Assembly (NCBI RefSeq): GCF_900103365.1
Contig: NZ_LT629703.1
Span: 1,922,001 to 1,986,000 of the forward strand
Length of the DNA stretch: 64,000 bases
Direction of reading: 5' to 3'
Source of the DNA: Afipia sp. GAS231
GTDB lineage: Bacteria; Pseudomonadota; Alphaproteobacteria; Rhizobiales; Xanthobacteraceae
In this document: in pieces, positions 34,877-42,863 of the stretch
Layout of the letters: every line of letters begins with the position of its first letter
Numbering within the stretch: position 1 is the first letter of the stretch
The notes under the pieces: model-generated
The model's database searches: none
What the model was told of the DNA's origin: nothing
What the model saw: the letters and a program-made list of their open reading frames with translations, nothing else
Made by a program: the position numbers and the translations under genes

Positions 34877-35860
34877 CTAACTTGCTGGCTTGAGCACCGG
34901 CGTCCATTTCGCAATTTCGGATTTGACCAATGCCGCCAGCGCCTCCGGGGTGCGTTCCGCTGGCGCCGGGATCACGCTGCCGAGTTCGAGCAGGCGCTTG
35001 CGGACGGCCTCTTCATTGAGGGCCTTGCCGATCGCCTCGTTGAGTTTGGCGATAACCGGCGCCGGTGTTCCCTTCGGCGCAAAGATCGCGTTCCACGCCT
35101 GGGCCTGGAATGCCGGAAGGCCCGCCTCCGCGGTGGTCGGAACATCTGATAGCGACGGATTGCGCTCCGTCGTCGCCACCGCATAGGCCTTGATGGTGCC
35201 GGCGTTGACCTGCGGCACCGCGTTGACGATCTGGTCGCACATGTAATCGACCTGCCCGCCGACCAGCGCATTCATCGCCGGACCCGTGCCGTTGAAGGGA
35301 ACGCCGGTCGGCCTGATGTCGAGCACCGAATTCAGGAGCTGACACGAAACATGCGACACCGAGCCGACGCCGGCATGCGCGGCGTTCAGCTTGGCCTCGT
35401 TGGCCTTCACATGGGCGATGAATTCCTTCAGATCCTTTGGCGGAAAATCCTTGCGCGCCAGGATCAGGATCGGCGTGCCCGCGAGCAGGCCGACCGGCTC
35501 GAAATCCTTCTCGGGATGATAGGCCAGACTCGGATACAGCGGCACCGCGGCCGCGTGCGTGCCCATGTGCCCGGTGATCAGCGTGTAGCCGTCATTGGCG
35601 GCGCGCGCCGCGCGCGTGGTGGCGGTGGTGCCACCGGCGCCGACCACGTTCTCGATGATGATGCTCTGGCCGAGTGTCTGCGCCATGTGGCCGGTGACGA
35701 TGCGCGAGATGACGTCAGTCGGCCCGCCGGCCGCGAACGGCACGATCATGGTGATGCCGCGCGTCGGATAGGCTTGCGCCTCAGCCTGCGCCGCAACGGC
35801 GCACAGCGCGGCAAGCATGGCAACGCAACCGCTCGCAAGCGAGCGCCCGTAACTACTCAT
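34877..35860 (-). CDS. Bug-family tripartite tricarboxylate transporter substrate-binding protein (TctC-like)
   Basis: A 327-residue periplasmic protein with a signal peptide of about 29 residues (LCAVAAQAEAQA). The Bug-family start is YPTRGITMIVPFAAGGPTDV, and the ligand-binding loops GAGGTTATTRAARAANDGYT and LNAAHAGVGSVSHVSCQLL follow. GGAGAGACAGCG precedes the ATG. It is downstream of tctB-tctA but separated from them by a strong hairpin, so it may be expressed at a different level. Substrate unknown (citrate and other carboxylates for studied members). Confidence 0.92.
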   Translation of the reverse strand: MSSYGRSLASGCVAMLAALCAVAAQAEAQAYPTRGITMIVPFAAGGPTDVISRIVTGHMAQTLGQSIIIENVVGAGGTTATTRAARAANDGYTLITGHMGTHAAAVPLYPSLAYHPEKDFEPVGLLAGTPILILARKDFPPKDLKEFIAHVKANEAKLNAAHAGVGSVSHVSCQLLNSVLDIRPTGVPFNGTGPAMNALVGGQVDYMCDQIVNAVPQVNAGTIKAYAVATTERNPSLSDVPTTAEAGLPAFQAQAWNAIFAPKGTPAPVIAKLNEAIGKALNEEAVRKRLLELGSVIPAPAERTPEALAALVKSEIAKWTPVLKPAS

Positions 35861-35884
35861 CGCTGTCTCTCCAGGAAAGCCCGT

Positions 35885-35916
35885 AAAAAAATGCCGGCCA
35901 CGAGGGCCGGCATTTT
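35885..35916 (-). terminator. Terminator between tctA and tctC
   Basis: Perfect 12-bp arms AAAATGCCGGCC (35888-35899) and GGCCGGCATTTT (35905-35916) around a 5-base loop. Read on the minus strand it ends in a run of seven T. It sits only 24 bases above the tctC start codon. Confidence 0.85.
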
Positions 35917-35997
35917 CATCTCACAGCAGCACGCCTGAAGTCGATTCGACTTCGGGATGCGGCGCACCGACGCAGGGTCGGCGCAGTCAGCTCAAGA

Positions 35998-37515
35998 TCA
36001 GCTTTCGGACTCCACGAACACCTCGTCGCGTTTCTTGCGCAGCGACGGCAGCACCGCCAACACGAGCAGGAAGGCTGCGATCGCCATCAAAATCGCCGAC
36101 AGCGGACGGGTCAGGAATACCGACCAGTCGCCGCGCGAGATCAAGAGCGCCCGGCGCAGGTTTTCTTCCATCAGCGGACCCAGCACCATTCCGAGCAGCA
36201 GCGGCGCCGGCTCGAAATCATGCTTGATCAGCCAATAGCCGAGCAGGCCGAACGCACCGGCGAGGACGACGTCGACCGGCGCGTTGTTGATGGAGTAGAT
36301 GCCGATCGCACAGAAGATCACGATCGAGGGGAACATCAGCCGGTACGGCACCCGCAGCAACCGCACCCAGATGCCGACCAGCGGCAGGTTGATGATGATC
36401 AGCATCAGGTTGCCGATCCACATCGAGGCGATCATGCCCCAGACCAGTTCGGGCTGCTTCTGCATCACCTGCGGACCCGGCACGATGCCGTGAATGGTCA
36501 TCGCACCGACCATCAGCGCCATCACCGCGTTCGGCGGGATGCCGAGTGTCAGCAGCGGAATGAACGAGGTCTGCGCCGCGGCGTTGTTGGCGCTTTCCGG
36601 CGCCGCCACGCCTTCGATCGCGCCACGGCCGAACCGCGACGGATCCTTGGCGATCTTCTTCTCCAGCGTATAGGCCGCGAACGAGGCGATGACCGCGCCG
36701 CCGCCGGGCAAAATGCCGAGGATCGATCCGAGGATGGTGCCGCGGATGATGGCCGGTGCGGAATCGATCAGGTCCTTTTTCGTCGGCATCAGACCGGTGA
36801 TCTTCTGCTGGACCAGATCGCGGTCCATCTCGGCGCCGGCGTCGAGGTTGCGGATGATTTCCGCAAAACCGAACACGCCCATCGCCACCGTGGCGAAGCC
36901 GAGACCGTCAGCGAGTTCGGGGATGTTGAAGGCCATGCGCGAGGCGCCGGTTTCGATGTCGGAGCCGACCATCGAGAGCAAGAGCCCGAACACGATCATC
37001 GCGATCGCCTTCAGCACCGAGCCCTTGGCCAGCACCACCGCAAAGATCAGGCCGAGCACCATCAGCGAGAAATATTCGGCAGGACCGAAGGCCAGCGCGA
37101 GCTTGGTCAAGGGCGCACCGAGCACCGCGATCAGCACGGTCGCGACGCAGCCGGCGAAGAACGAGCCGATCGCGGCGATCGCCAGCGCCGGGCCGGCGCG
37201 GCCCTGCTTGGCCATCTGGAAGCCGTCGAGTGTGGTCACGACCGACGTCGCCTCACCCGGAATATTGACCAGGATCGAGGTGGTCGAGCCGCCATATTGC
37301 GCGCCGTAGTAAATGCCGGCGAGCATGATCAGGGCGCCGACCGGCGGCAGGCCGAAGGTGATCGGCAGCAGCATTGCGACCGTGGCGATGGTGCCGATAC
37401 CCGGCAGCACGCCAACGAGCGTGCCGACCAGCGCGCCGATCAGGCACAGCAGCAGATTGATCGGCGTGAGGGCAACGCCGAAGCCGAGGGCGAGGTTGGA
37501 AAAGAGATCAGCCAT
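35998..37515 (-). CDS. Tripartite tricarboxylate transporter large permease (TctA-like)
   Basis: A 505-residue inner-membrane protein with about 11-12 helices and the family repeats GTLVGVLPGIGTIATVAMLL and TILGSILGILPGGGAVIASF (the twofold G-x-x-P-G-x-G signature), plus NNAAAQTSFIPLLTLGIPPN. It forms the main channel for the carboxylate caught by the Bug protein. The start at 37515 follows tctB by seven bases; the longer in-frame ORF would overlap tctB. Confidence 0.94.
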   Translation of the reverse strand: MADLFSNLALGFGVALTPINLLLCLIGALVGTLVGVLPGIGTIATVAMLLPITFGLPPVGALIMLAGIYYGAQYGGSTTSILVNIPGEATSVVTTLDGFQMAKQGRAGPALAIAAIGSFFAGCVATVLIAVLGAPLTKLALAFGPAEYFSLMVLGLIFAVVLAKGSVLKAIAMIVFGLLLSMVGSDIETGASRMAFNIPELADGLGFATVAMGVFGFAEIIRNLDAGAEMDRDLVQQKITGLMPTKKDLIDSAPAIIRGTILGSILGILPGGGAVIASFAAYTLEKKIAKDPSRFGRGAIEGVAAPESANNAAAQTSFIPLLTLGIPPNAVMALMVGAMTIHGIVPGPQVMQKQPELVWGMIASMWIGNLMLIIINLPLVGIWVRLLRVPYRLMFPSIVIFCAIGIYSINNAPVDVVLAGAFGLLGYWLIKHDFEPAPLLLGMVLGPLMEENLRRALLISRGDWSVFLTRPLSAILMAIAAFLLVLAVLPSLRKKRDEVFVESES

Positions 37516-37522
37516 TACGCCC

Positions 37523-38023
37523 TCACTGAACCAGGAAACGCGGGAAGAGCTGCAGCGGCAGCCCGAGCGCATAGGGGAACAGCAGACTGCAACCGATCGT
37601 CAGGCAGATGCCGACGATGATGGTTTCCTTCCACTTGGTCTCCGGCGTTCCCAGCGCGGAAATGATGAAGCTGGCAAAGGCCGAGATGACGAGACCCAGC
37701 GGGCGGATCGTGACTGCGAAAGAAATAATGGCCAACGACACGAACAGCGGGCCGCGCCACGCATAGACCGTGATGTGTTCGCCCTCATATAGAAGCCCCA
37801 TCGCCGTAACGGCCGCGCCCAGCCCCAGCAAAAGCACCGAGAACATCCGAGGAACGGTTCCGGCGCCGAACGAAAACCCGTGCATGCCCTGCAAATCGCT
37901 CGATGCCCACAAGGCAAAGACGGCGATCGCCATGAGTGCAACTCCGCCGACAAAATCCTGCGGACCGCGAACCCATTTCGGCATCTTGAATTTGACCGGC
38001 ACATGGCTCGGCGTATCACTCAT
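37523..38023 (-). CDS. Tripartite tricarboxylate transporter small permease (TctB-like)
   Basis: A 166-residue membrane protein with four helices, the length and layout of TctB: DFVGGVALMAIAVFALWASS, then GTVPRMFSVLLLGLGAAVTA, and two paired C-terminal helices. It is the first gene of the tctB-tctA(-tctC) set. GGGGAGAGAGATCG precedes the ATG. Confidence 0.9.
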   Translation of the reverse strand: MSDTPSHVPVKFKMPKWVRGPQDFVGGVALMAIAVFALWASSDLQGMHGFSFGAGTVPRMFSVLLLGLGAAVTAMGLLYEGEHITVYAWRGPLFVSLAIISFAVTIRPLGLVISAFASFIISALGTPETKWKETIIVGICLTIGCSLLFPYALGLPLQLFPRFLVQ

Positions 38024-38109
38024 CGATCTCTCTCCCCGGACTGGGCTTTCCCGCCCATATTGTTTGGATAGTGTTTAGTGCAGACCCCGGCCTTGCCTAG
38101 CGATTTTCC

Positions 38110-38643
38110 TCAGATAACGCCAGCAAAACCCAAAACCCCTCCGGCCACCAGCATCCACAGCGGGTTAAGGCGTGTGGCAAAAGCCAGCACCGCGGCCGCC
38201 ACCGTGATCAGGCCGGCGACCCAACTCCGATCCGACGTCAGCGCCAAAATCAGGCCGCTGGCGCCCATCAACCCGATCGAAAGCGGAACTAGCGCCGCCT
38301 GAATGATAGCAGGCCAGGGCGAATGGCTCGATCGCGCCAGCAGCCGGCTCACATAATAGGCAAGGATGGCGGTCGGACCGCACATCGCAACCGTCGCGGT
38401 CAGCGCGCCGGCCACACCCGCCACCGAATAGCCGATCAGCGTCACGATCAGCACGTTCGGACCCGGCGAGAGCTGGGAAATGGCGAAGATGTCGGCAAAT
38501 TGCCTGTCGGTCATCCAATGGTGCACGTCGACCGCGATGCGGTGCATTTCGGGAACGGCCGAATTCGCGCCACCAACCGCAAACAGCGACATCAAAGCGA
38601 AAGTCCAAACGAGCTTCCAAATCGGGTTGGCGTCTGAATTCAT
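38110..38643 (-). CDS. Chromate transporter, second half (ChrA C-domain type)
   Basis: A 177-residue membrane protein equal to one CHR domain: LVWTFALMSLFAVGGANSAV, FADIFAISQLSPGPNVLIVT and VPLSIGLMGASGLILA. Short CHR proteins work as pairs of opposite membrane topology; the partner is the gene immediately upstream, whose stop overlaps this start by four bases (38640-38643). Family members export chromate; other anions are possible. Confidence 0.88.
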   Translation of the reverse strand: MNSDANPIWKLVWTFALMSLFAVGGANSAVPEMHRIAVDVHHWMTDRQFADIFAISQLSPGPNVLIVTLIGYSVAGVAGALTATVAMCGPTAILAYYVSRLLARSSHSPWPAIIQAALVPLSIGLMGASGLILALTSDRSWVAGLITVAAAVLAFATRLNPLWMLVAGGVLGFAGVI

Positions 38644-39251
38644 CCGTTCACCCGGCGGCGCATGTAATAAGTAGTGGCGAGGCTGAGCGGGATCCCGACC
38701 AGCAGCACCGCCTGCAGCGGCAGGCGGAACAGTCCGATCGCGATAAACACCGCGACCATGGTCAAAAGCCCGACGGCATCTCGCTTCTTGATCAGCGGCA
38801 TCATCATCTTGAACACGACCGCCAGCAAAAGTCCGACCGCCGCGCAGGCGACACCAGCCAGTATCCGCCGTAGTACGTCGATCTCGCCGTAGCGGGCGTA
38901 AACGGCCGCCAGAACGGTCGCGATCACCATCGGCGGGCCGACCAGTCCGGCAAACGCCGCCAGGCCACCTGCAATGCCGCGAAACCGCGATCCGAATACG
39001 ACCGACAGATTGACGATGTTCGGGCCCGGCAGGAAATGGCACAGCGCAAAGGTTTCGTTGAATTCCTCCGCCGTCATCCAGCGGTACTTGTCGACGATGC
39101 CGCGCCGGGCCCAAACCAGCACGCCGCCGAAGCCCGCCAGCGACATTTTGGCAAACGCCACGAACAGCTCGAACAGGCCGGGCTGGTTTGGCGGGATGGA
39201 AGCTGGAATGTCGGGCGCCGGGACGGCGGCCGATGGAGAATCCGAAGGCAT
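38640..39251 (-). CDS. Chromate transporter, first half (ChrA N-domain type)
   Basis: A 203-residue membrane protein with the CHR motif: FVAFAKMSLAGFGGVLVWAR, FNETFALCHFLPGPNIVNLS and the GPPMVIATVLAAVYARYGE segment. It follows an N-terminal Pro/Ala-rich tail of about 25 residues. The in-frame ORF extends upstream to 39479, across the tmRNA acceptor region, and is rejected in favour of ATG at 39251. Forms a heterodimer-type transporter with 38110-38643. Confidence 0.88.
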   Translation of the reverse strand: MPSDSPSAAVPAPDIPASIPPNQPGLFELFVAFAKMSLAGFGGVLVWARRGIVDKYRWMTAEEFNETFALCHFLPGPNIVNLSVVFGSRFRGIAGGLAAFAGLVGPPMVIATVLAAVYARYGEIDVLRRILAGVACAAVGLLLAVVFKMMMPLIKKRDAVGLLTMVAVFIAIGLFRLPLQAVLLVGIPLSLATTYYMRRRVNG

Positions 39252-39386
39252 GTCTAAAACTAGAACGCCCGCACGCGGGAGGCCAACGCAATTCGGCGAA
39301 TTCCTGTGATGTGGAACGTGCCCCGCAAAATTGAGGGGGCGGATTTCCGGCGCGGCCGGGGCCTGTTTTTCTCGCCGTTTTCGCCC

Positions 39387-39392
39387 TATATT
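39387..39392 (+). promoter_or_regulatory. -10 element of ssrA
   Basis: TATATT four bases before the probable start of the tmRNA precursor (about 39396). A T-rich stretch (TGTTTTT) sits about 17 bases further up as a weak -35. Confidence 0.5.
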
Positions 39393-39395
39393 GGG

Positions 39396-39724
39396 GGTGC
39401 CGGTTCGCCGGCTATGGAAATAAATTGCCGTCGCAATAAACCATTCGGACCCGGGGGCAGTACCCGGCGCCTCCACCAAAATCCGTCAGTTGGGCATGAT
39501 GTTCAGCGGGTTTCGGCGGGGGCGAACCAGGATCGACGAGGGCGTAAAGGGCGTGTTTTTTCCCGGTATGGTTCCGCCGTTATCGGGCTATGCAATAGTT
39601 GCAAACGACAACTATGCTCCGGTTGCTCAGGCTGCGTAACGCAGTTTGAAAGACCAAGTCTAAAGTCCTGGTGGGTTAAGCTCCGCTAGGCGGGGTTCGG
39701 AGGCACCTGGCAACAGAAGCCTCC
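39396..39724 (+). ncRNA. ssrA: tmRNA, permuted two-piece (alphaproteobacterial)
   Basis: The acceptor half comes first: T stem CCGGG (39451-39455), 7-base loop, CCCGG, then the 3' strand CGCCTCC-ACCA ending at 39478. After a 39-base spacer, removed in maturation, the coding half starts at 39518: GGGGGCG pairs with CGCCTCC over 7 bp (one G-U), followed by AACCAGGATCGACG, matching the 5' end of tmRNAs. The tag ORF at 39601-39639 reads ANDNYAPVAQAA and ends TAA. A terminator follows at 39699-39737. tmRNA rescues ribosomes on broken mRNAs and tags the product for ClpXP. The exact 5' end is approximate. Confidence 0.95.
39601..39639 (+). other. tmRNA tag reading frame
   Basis: Resume codon GCA, then codons for ANDNYAPVAQAA and TAA. 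The AND start and Ala-Ala end are the SspB-contact and ClpX-recognition elements of alphaproteobacterial tags. It lies inside the ssrA coding half. Confidence 0.93.
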
Positions 39725-39737
39725 ACTTTGATTTTTT
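39699..39737 (+). terminator. Terminator of ssrA
   Basis: GGAGGC (39699-39704) and GCCTCC (39719-39724) around a 14-base loop, then ACTTTGATTTTTT. The stem may also be part of the mature RNA's 3' pseudoknot region. Confidence 0.7.
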
Positions 39738-39881
39738 CCCGCAATTTGCCCTCTGGCGGGGGTTTCTGCTGCAAATTCGTTCCATGACGGCTGCTGACCT
39801 GCGACGCAGGCCGGGGTAGCATGGGTCAAAAGGCGAGTCGGGTGACCGGCATCGCGGCCATTTCAACGTAACAGGACTTCC

Positions 39882-40403
39882 ATGGCGACCGATCACATCC
39901 GTTATGACGTGCTGGCGCGCGATGCGCTGCGCGGGGTGCTGCGCCGCGTGCTGACCGACGCCGCCGAACACGGCCTGCCGGGTGAGCATCATTTCTTCAT
40001 CACCTTCGTCTCCACCGCCGAGGGCGTGAAGCTGTCGCCGCGGCTGCTCGCGCAATATCCGGAGGAGATGACGATCATCCTGCAGCATCAGTTCTGGGAC
40101 CTGGTCGTGACCGAGGATCGGTTCGAAGTCGGCCTGTCGTTCGGCGGCATCCCGGAGCGGCTGGTGGTTCCGTTCGCCGCGATCAAGAGTTTTCTCGATC
40201 CTTCGGTACAGTTCGGATTGCAGTTCGAGCCGTCAGAGGCCGACGTTGCCGCAGAGGCGCCGGGAGCCAAGCTCCCCGCCGTTCCCGTGCCGTCAGCCTT
40301 GCCCGTCGCCGCCTCCCCGCCTGCCGCCGAGAGCACGGACGAACCGGCGAAGCCGAGCGAAGGCGCCGAGGTGGTGCGGCTGGATCGCTTCCGCAAGAAA
40401 TAA
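39882..40403 (+). CDS. sspB: SspB, ClpXP adaptor for tmRNA-tagged proteins
   Basis: A 173-residue protein of the alphaproteobacterial SspB family. Residues 1-110 are the tag-binding domain: IRYDVLARDALRGVLRRVLT, HHFFITFVSTAEGVKLSPRL and LVVTEDRFEVGLSFGGIPER. A flexible Ala/Pro-rich linker leads to the C-terminal VVRLDRFRKK, the ClpX-docking tail. It delivers proteins bearing the ssrA tag to ClpXP. It lies about 150 bases downstream of ssrA on the same strand, so the tag RNA and its adaptor are genomic neighbours. Confidence 0.93.
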   Translation: MATDHIRYDVLARDALRGVLRRVLTDAAEHGLPGEHHFFITFVSTAEGVKLSPRLLAQYPEEMTIILQHQFWDLVVTEDRFEVGLSFGGIPERLVVPFAAIKSFLDPSVQFGLQFEPSEADVAAEAPGAKLPAVPVPSALPVAASPPAAESTDEPAKPSEGAEVVRLDRFRKK

Positions 40404-40474
40404 TCTAAGCGCGGGACATTCATCGGCGCTGTAGAGTGAACGTTCTGCCAATTCAGGCGTAACGGACATTGCTT

Positions 40475-41890
40475 ATGGCTCGATCAGAAACATCCGGAAA
40501 CAAATCCACCCGCAGCGAGACCGACAGTTTTGGTCCGATCGACGTCGCCTCCGATCGCTACTGGGGCGCGCAGACCGAACGCTCGCGGCAGAATTTCAGG
40601 ATCGGCCACGACCGGATGCCGATCGGCATCGTCCATGCGCTGGGCATCGTCAAACTTGCCGCCGCGCAAACCAACCGTGAGCTCGGGCTGCTCGATATCC
40701 GCCGCACCGGCGCCATCACCCGCGCCGCGCGCGAGGTGATCGAGGGCAAGCTCGACGACCATTTTCCGCTGGTGGTCTGGCAGACCGGCTCCGGCACCCA
40801 GACCAACATGAACCTCAACGAGGTGATCGCCAACCGCGCCAACGAGATGCTCGGTGGCGAACTCGGCGCCAAGAAGCCGGTTCATCCCAACGATCACGTC
40901 AATATGAGCCAGTCCTCGAACGATTCATTTCCGACCGCGATGCATATTGCCGCGGCCGGACGCATCGTCGCCGACCTGATCCCGGCGCTCAGCGAGCTGC
41001 TTCGTGAGCTGCGCAGGAAGGAGAAGGCGTTCGCGAAGATCGTGAAAATCGGCCGCACCCACACCCAGGATGCGACGCCGCTGACGCTCGGGCAGGAATT
41101 CTCCGGTTACGCCGCGCAGGTCGAGAGCGGCATCGCGCGGTTGCGGGTCGCGGTGAAGGATCTTTACCCGCTGGCGCAGGGCGGCACCGCCGTCGGCACC
41201 GGCCTCAACTCGAAACCGAAATTCGCCAAGTCGTTTGCGCGGCACGTCGCCAAAATTACCAAACTGCCGTTCACCAGCGCGCCGAACAAGTTCGAGGCGC
41301 TGGCCTCCAACGACGCTTACGTGTCGGTGCATGGCGTGATCAATTCGATGGCAACCGGCCTGTTCAAGATCGCCAACGACATTCGCTTCCTGGGATCGGG
41401 GCCGCGCTCCGGCCTCGGCGAGTTGATTCTGCCCGAAAACGAACCGGGCTCGTCGATCATGCCCGGCAAGGTCAACCCGACCCAGTGCGAAGCGATGACC
41501 ATGGTCTGCTGCCAGGTGTTCGGCAACCAGACCGCCGTTACGGTGGCCGGCAGCCAGGGGCATTTCGAGCTGAACGTCTACAAGCCCGTACTGGCATATT
41601 GTATGATGAATTCCATTCAGTTGCTGTCGGACGTGGTTCGCTCCTTTACCGAGCATTGCGTTGTGGGCATACGCGCCGACGAAAAGCGCATCCACGACTT
41701 GATGCAGCGTTCCCTGATGCTGGTGACGGCGCTCGCGCCGAAAATCGGTTACGATAACGCGGCCAAGGTCGCCAAATCGGCGCATGCGCGCGGAACCACA
41801 TTGAAAGAAGAGGCTGTGCGCCTAGGGTTTGTTGCTGCTGACGAATTCGATCGGCTGGTGCAGCCGGACAAAATGACACACCCGGGCTGA
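40475..41890 (+). CDS. fumC: Class II fumarate hydratase
   Basis: A 471-residue, iron-independent fumarase of the TCA cycle. The superfamily signature [15 protein letters not shown] lies near residue 328, with [32 protein letters not shown] and the catalytic [20 protein letters not shown] also present. ATG at 40475 is used; a TTG two codons upstream is possible. It follows sspB by 70 bases on the same strand. Confidence 0.97.
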   Translation: MARSETSGNKSTRSETDSFGPIDVASDRYWGAQTERSRQNFRIGHDRMPIGIVHALGIVKLAAAQTNRELGLLDIRRTGAITRAAREVIEGKLDDHFPLVVWQTGSGTQTNMNLNEVIANRANEMLGGELGAKKPVHPNDHVNMSQSSNDSFPTAMHIAAAGRIVADLIPALSELLRELRRKEKAFAKIVKIGRTHTQDATPLTLGQEFSGYAAQVESGIARLRVAVKDLYPLAQGGTAVGTGLNSKPKFAKSFARHVAKITKLPFTSAPNKFEALASNDAYVSVHGVINSMATGLFKIANDIRFLGSGPRSGLGELILPENEPGSSIMPGKVNPTQCEAMTMVCCQVFGNQTAVTVAGSQGHFELNVYKPVLAYCMMNSIQLLSDVVRSFTEHCVVGIRADEKRIHDLMQRSLMLVTALAPKIGYDNAAKVAKSAHARGTTLKEEAVRLGFVAADEFDRLVQPDKMTHPG

Positions 41891-42180
41891 CTGTCGCACC
41901 GCCCCCGGGAAACTACGGGTGAGTGATATAATTATAGATCATAACGCCTAAAGAATGAGGTGGATCATCTATCGCCGTCGCGCTGGCGCATGGTACCAGC
42001 ATTCATTATGCCGTTTTCGCAGAGCGAAATTCATTTTTTGATGCTATCAAAGAGTTCGACACGGGGATTCTGGATGACCATCGGATTTTCTTGCGCGCCG
42101 CGCGACCGCTTCTACTTGCGAAATTCCTGCTTGCGAAATCAAGCGCCACACCCTCGAGCCGCTGAATGATGGAGGTGGGC
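41891..42180. other. Intergenic region, possibly with gene remnant
   Basis: 290 bases. An AT-rich stretch (GTGATATAATTATAGATC) follows fumC. From about 41960 to 42167 one plus-strand frame is open and protein-like (HGTSIHYAVFAERNSFFDAI, ILDDHRIFLRAARPLLLAKF) but has no ATG or good ribosome binding site; it may be a decayed gene or chance. Confidence 0.4.
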
Positions 42181-42405
42181 ATGGGGGACATCGTCAACCT
42201 GAAGCGATTCAAGAAGCGCAACGATCGGGAGCAGTCGGCGAAACAGGCCGACGCCAATCGTGCGCGCTTTGGCCGCACCAAATCCGAACGCGCGGTCGAT
42301 GAGCAGGCAAAGGATCGCGCCAGTCATCTGCTGGAACAACACAAGCTCCAAAACAATCTCCAAGACAATCTCCAAGAAAACCTCGATGACGGAGACGCAT
42401 CATGA
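42181..42405 (+). CDS. DUF4169 family protein
   Basis: A 74-residue, highly basic then acidic protein. The DUF4169 start MGDIVNLKRFKKRNDREQS and the helix QADANRARFGRTKSERAVDE are typical. The C-terminus is built on a three-copy 12-base repeat (42346-42381) encoding LQNN-LQDN-LQEN, unlike the usual family end. GGAGGTGGGC precedes the ATG. The stop overlaps the start of the ribbon-helix-helix gene (42402-42405). Function unknown. Confidence 0.82.
   Translation: MGDIVNLKRFKKRNDREQSAKQADANRARFGRTKSERAVDEQAKDRASHLLEQHKLQNNLQDNLQENLDDGDAS
42346..42381 (+). repeat. Tandem 12-base repeat, three copies, in frame
   Basis: CTCCAAAACAAT, CTCCAAGACAAT, CTCCAAGAAAAC. It encodes LQxN units at the end of the DUF4169 protein and could vary in copy number by slippage. 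Confidence 0.85.
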
Positions 42406-42665
42406 AGTCGCCCGTTGTCAAACGTTCGATCGTCGTCGCCGGTCACAAGACCAGCGTCAGCCTCGAGGAAGCCTTCTGGAACGGCATGAAGGAAATCTCG
42501 GGCTTGCGAAACATGACGCTGTCCGAACTGGTCGGCGAGATCGACGGCAACCGCCAACAGGGCAATTTGTCGTCGGCGATCCGGCTGTTCGTGCTCGATT
42601 ATTTCCGGACGCGCGCAATACCCACCGCCGCCGCTGCGGCGCCGGACGTCCGGCCGCAAGCCTAG
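42402..42665 (+). CDS. Ribbon-helix-helix domain protein
   Basis: An 87-residue protein with the alphaproteobacterial RHH fold: strand VVKRSIVVAGHKTSVSLEEA, helix FWNGMKEISGLRNMTLSELV and helix GNLSSAIRLFVLDYFRTR. RHH proteins bind DNA as dimers or act as antitoxin-like regulators. It overlaps the DUF4169 gene by four bases; DUF4169 plus this RHH type is a recurring pair in Rhizobiales, possibly a regulator and partner. Confidence 0.85.
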   Translation: MKSPVVKRSIVVAGHKTSVSLEEAFWNGMKEISGLRNMTLSELVGEIDGNRQQGNLSSAIRLFVLDYFRTRAIPTAAAAAPDVRPQA

Positions 42666-42748
42666 ACGTACCGCGCCGACGCGTATTTAATGATCGTGAT
42701 AGCCGCTATTGCCGAGGCAATGCCGGCTGAATCCGTCACGACAGCTCC

Positions 42749-42819
42749 CATGGAGAGAGAAATGGACATCGCAAAGCTCACCGCTCCGCGACACGTGTCC
42801 ATTTCGGAAGCTCTCCATG
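42749..42819 (+). promoter_or_regulatory. Leader hairpin over the ABC-F start codon
   Basis: Outer arms CATGGAGAG (42749-42757) and CTCTCCATG (42811-42819), inner arms GAAATGGACA (42759-42768) and TGTCCATTTC (42796-42805), all perfect. The structure would sequester the ABC-F ATG (42817-42819) and its GGAAG. An upstream ORF starts inside it. Confidence 0.65.
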
Positions 42820-42863
42820 TCTGCATTTCTCGTTCTGGATTCGATTTCCCTCGTCACCCCTGA
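42762..42863 (+). CDS. Possible leader (upstream) ORF of the ABC-F gene
   Basis: A 33-codon ORF beginning MDIAKLTAPRHVSISEALHV, with GGAGAGAG six bases ahead of its ATG, a stronger ribosome binding site than that of the ABC-F gene. It overlaps the first 47 bases of the ABC-F gene in another frame. No homologue is recognised. Its position within the leader hairpin suggests translation-dependent control; it could equally be non-coding. Confidence 0.4.
   Translation: MDIAKLTAPRHVSISEALHVCISRSGFDFPRHP

Noticed and set aside
36220-37620. 466-codon plus-strand open frame, rich in Asp, Arg, His and Gln
   Set aside because: It lies wholly opposite the TctA-like permease, whose membrane segments and family motifs are clear. 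Long antisense frames are common in high-GC coding DNA.
38643-39291. In-frame N-terminal extension of the second chromate transporter half
   Set aside because: It reads through the first half gene in another frame; the four-base overlapping ATG at 38643 gives exactly one CHR domain.
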